Below are positions 63,109-64,000 of a stretch of DNA of 64,000 nt, in pieces. The notes beneath the pieces were generated by a model. It worked only from the letters and a program-made list of their open reading frames with translations, was not told the DNA's origin and did not search any database. Both the position numbers and the translations under genes were made by a program. How positions within the stretch are numbered: the first letter of the stretch is position 1; each line of letters opens with the position of its first letter. Source of the DNA: Marinobacter santoriniensis NKSG1 (GTDB lineage: Bacteria > Pseudomonadota > Gammaproteobacteria > Pseudomonadales > Oleiphilaceae); the NCBI RefSeq assembly GCF_000347775.1, contig NZ_APAT01000015.1:558001-622000 (forward strand). Direction: 5' to 3'.

Positions 63109-64000
63109 TCAGTTCTTCTGGTTGTTCTGTGGAGCCAGGGATGCGAGCTGCTGGCTGACGTAATCCTGGGTGCTGTTCAATTGGGAAATCAGTGAATCCG
63201 CGGCTGTAAATTGCGACACTAACCGATCTCGGTAGGCTTTTATGCGATCGTCCAGCCTCGACTGCTCATCCTGAATTCGCTCAGAGTCGCGACTGATCCG
63301 GTCGGTCTTAGCCTGAATTGCGCCATCCGGCCCGACGATGCTGGTTACCAGGTTGACCGCCTGATCGCCTATCCCTTCAATAAAATTGATATCACCGCGA
63401 TCACCTGTAGCTGTTCCACCAACTTTAATACTGATGCCTTTGGCATCACCAGCACCTGTAACGGTTAATGTCTGCCCCTCACCTTCGGCGGCCTGCCCAT
63501 TGATTGTACCGGCCACATCTTTGCCAACGGTGCCTGTTTTTACTGACAACCCGAGCGTTGCACCGTCTTCAACAGACATCACGCTTACATTTGAGCGATT
63601 GCCATAGGAACCCGATGCAAAATTCAGAATTCCGTTTGAGTCCAGGCTAACTTTCACAGATTGATCAGCCGCATTCAGAGCAGTAGACGCGTTGAGCTGG
63701 CTTTGAATTTCGTCAGCGAGGTCCTGGGCCGTAGGGTAGGTCTGCTGAGTCAGGGAAATCGTTACTCTGGTGCTGCCATCAACCGCCAACTCTAGCTCGT
63801 CATTGGATGAGTCAATAGTAATGCCATCCGCTAAAGCAGTATCACCCATAACACCACCTTGGGTGGCCGCTTGCGTGATATTGACTGCGAACTCGCCAGC
63901 GCGGGTATCGTTGCCCCCCCTCAAAAATTCAATGTCGGTACCCGTGGATCGACCCTGTTCAGCAAAGAGAGCCGTTACATCATCCGGATTACTCTTAAGC
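63109..64000 (-). CDS. fliD: Flagellar filament cap protein FliD (C-terminal part)
   Basis: FliD forms the cap that folds flagellin at the filament tip. The frame is open to the window edge (base 64000), giving about 297 residues of the C-terminal part. It includes domain sequences such as DVTALFAEQGRSTGTD and the C-terminal coiled-coil region RISRDSERIQDEQSRLDDRI, ending LASLAPQNNQKN. The N-terminus is outside the window. An annotated start at 63924 (TTG) would be spurious. Confidence 0.93.
   Translation of the reverse strand, partial: LKSNPDDVTALFAEQGRSTGTDIEFLRGGNDTRAGEFAVNITQAATQGGVMGDTALADGITIDSSNDELELAVDGSTRVTISLTQQTYPTAQDLADEIQSQLNASTALNAADQSVKVSLDSNGILNFASGSYGNRSNVSVMSVEDGATLGLSVKTGTVGKDVAGTINGQAAEGEGQTLTVTGAGDAKGISIKVGGTATGDRGDINFIEGIGDQAVNLVTSIVGPDGAIQAKTDRISRDSERIQDEQSRLDDRIKAYRDRLVSQFTAADSLISQLNSTQDYVSQQLASLAPQNNQKN

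Overview
The window reads as a Gammaproteobacterial chromosome, most like Marinobacter or a close relative. This is inferred from gene content and order (FleQ/FlrBC-controlled polar flagellum, lexA-sulA pair, GspN-C-D, FadI-type thiolase next to a long FabG, MepM, TamAB) and from the moderately high GC. No species-level marker such as 16S rRNA is present.

Layout. Positions 1-19.3 kb, all on the minus strand, carry most of a polar-flagellum locus. In transcription order it is fliT-like, fleQ, flrB, flrC, fliE-F-G-H-I-J, an Hsb-type partner-switching module (STAS protein, response regulator/PP2C phosphatase, Hpt protein), fliK, then fliL-M-N-O-P-Q-R, with fliR cut by the left edge. Four sigma-54 promoters can be read directly, ahead of flrB, fliE, fliK and fliL. 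The end of fliD and all of fliS lie at the opposite edge (62.7-64 kb), on the same strand. About 43 kb of non-flagellar genes therefore separate fliS from fliT-fleQ, which are usually adjacent.

19.3-35.2 kb: a DUF1329 exported protein; two small conserved proteins beside the SOS pair lexA-sulA, with a clear LexA operator; an amidoligase/class I glutamine-amidotransferase-like/SIMPL operon; tamA-tamB; a channel-like membrane protein; an amidase; and a MepM-type endopeptidase. 35.2-39 kb: an initiator-tRNA locus with intact promoter and terminator but a 9-nt deletion in the tRNA body; a FadI-type thiolase divergent from a two-domain FabG; and a tRNA-Val/Asp/Val operon. 39-49 kb: a small unknown protein, a DUF2846 lipoprotein, a coiled-coil membrane protein, purE-purK, sodB, a GGDEF/EAL protein, lemA and an M48 protease. 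49-64 kb: gspN-C-D, groES-groEL behind a sigma-32 promoter, fxsA, an SDR, an alkyltransferase-like protein, an AmpG-type permease, yajQ, a response regulator, a candidate sRNA, an AraC-type regulator, argG and fliS-fliD.

Most unusual features: (1) a family of three palindromic elements. Each has a conserved 54-58-nt core with two GGA-loop hairpins, enclosed by 26-27-bp arms that are self-complementary within a copy but different between copies. They lie in the fadI leader, inside purE-purK, and between araC and argG. (2) The deleted initiator tRNA. (3) tamA and ampG, whose N-terminal coding sequence runs past every ATG/GTG/TTG to an ATC placed 7 nt after a GGAG. (4) An sRNA-like transcription unit at 59.87-60.03 kb. 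(5) The amidoligase operon. No CRISPR array, intact transposase, prophage or rRNA was seen.
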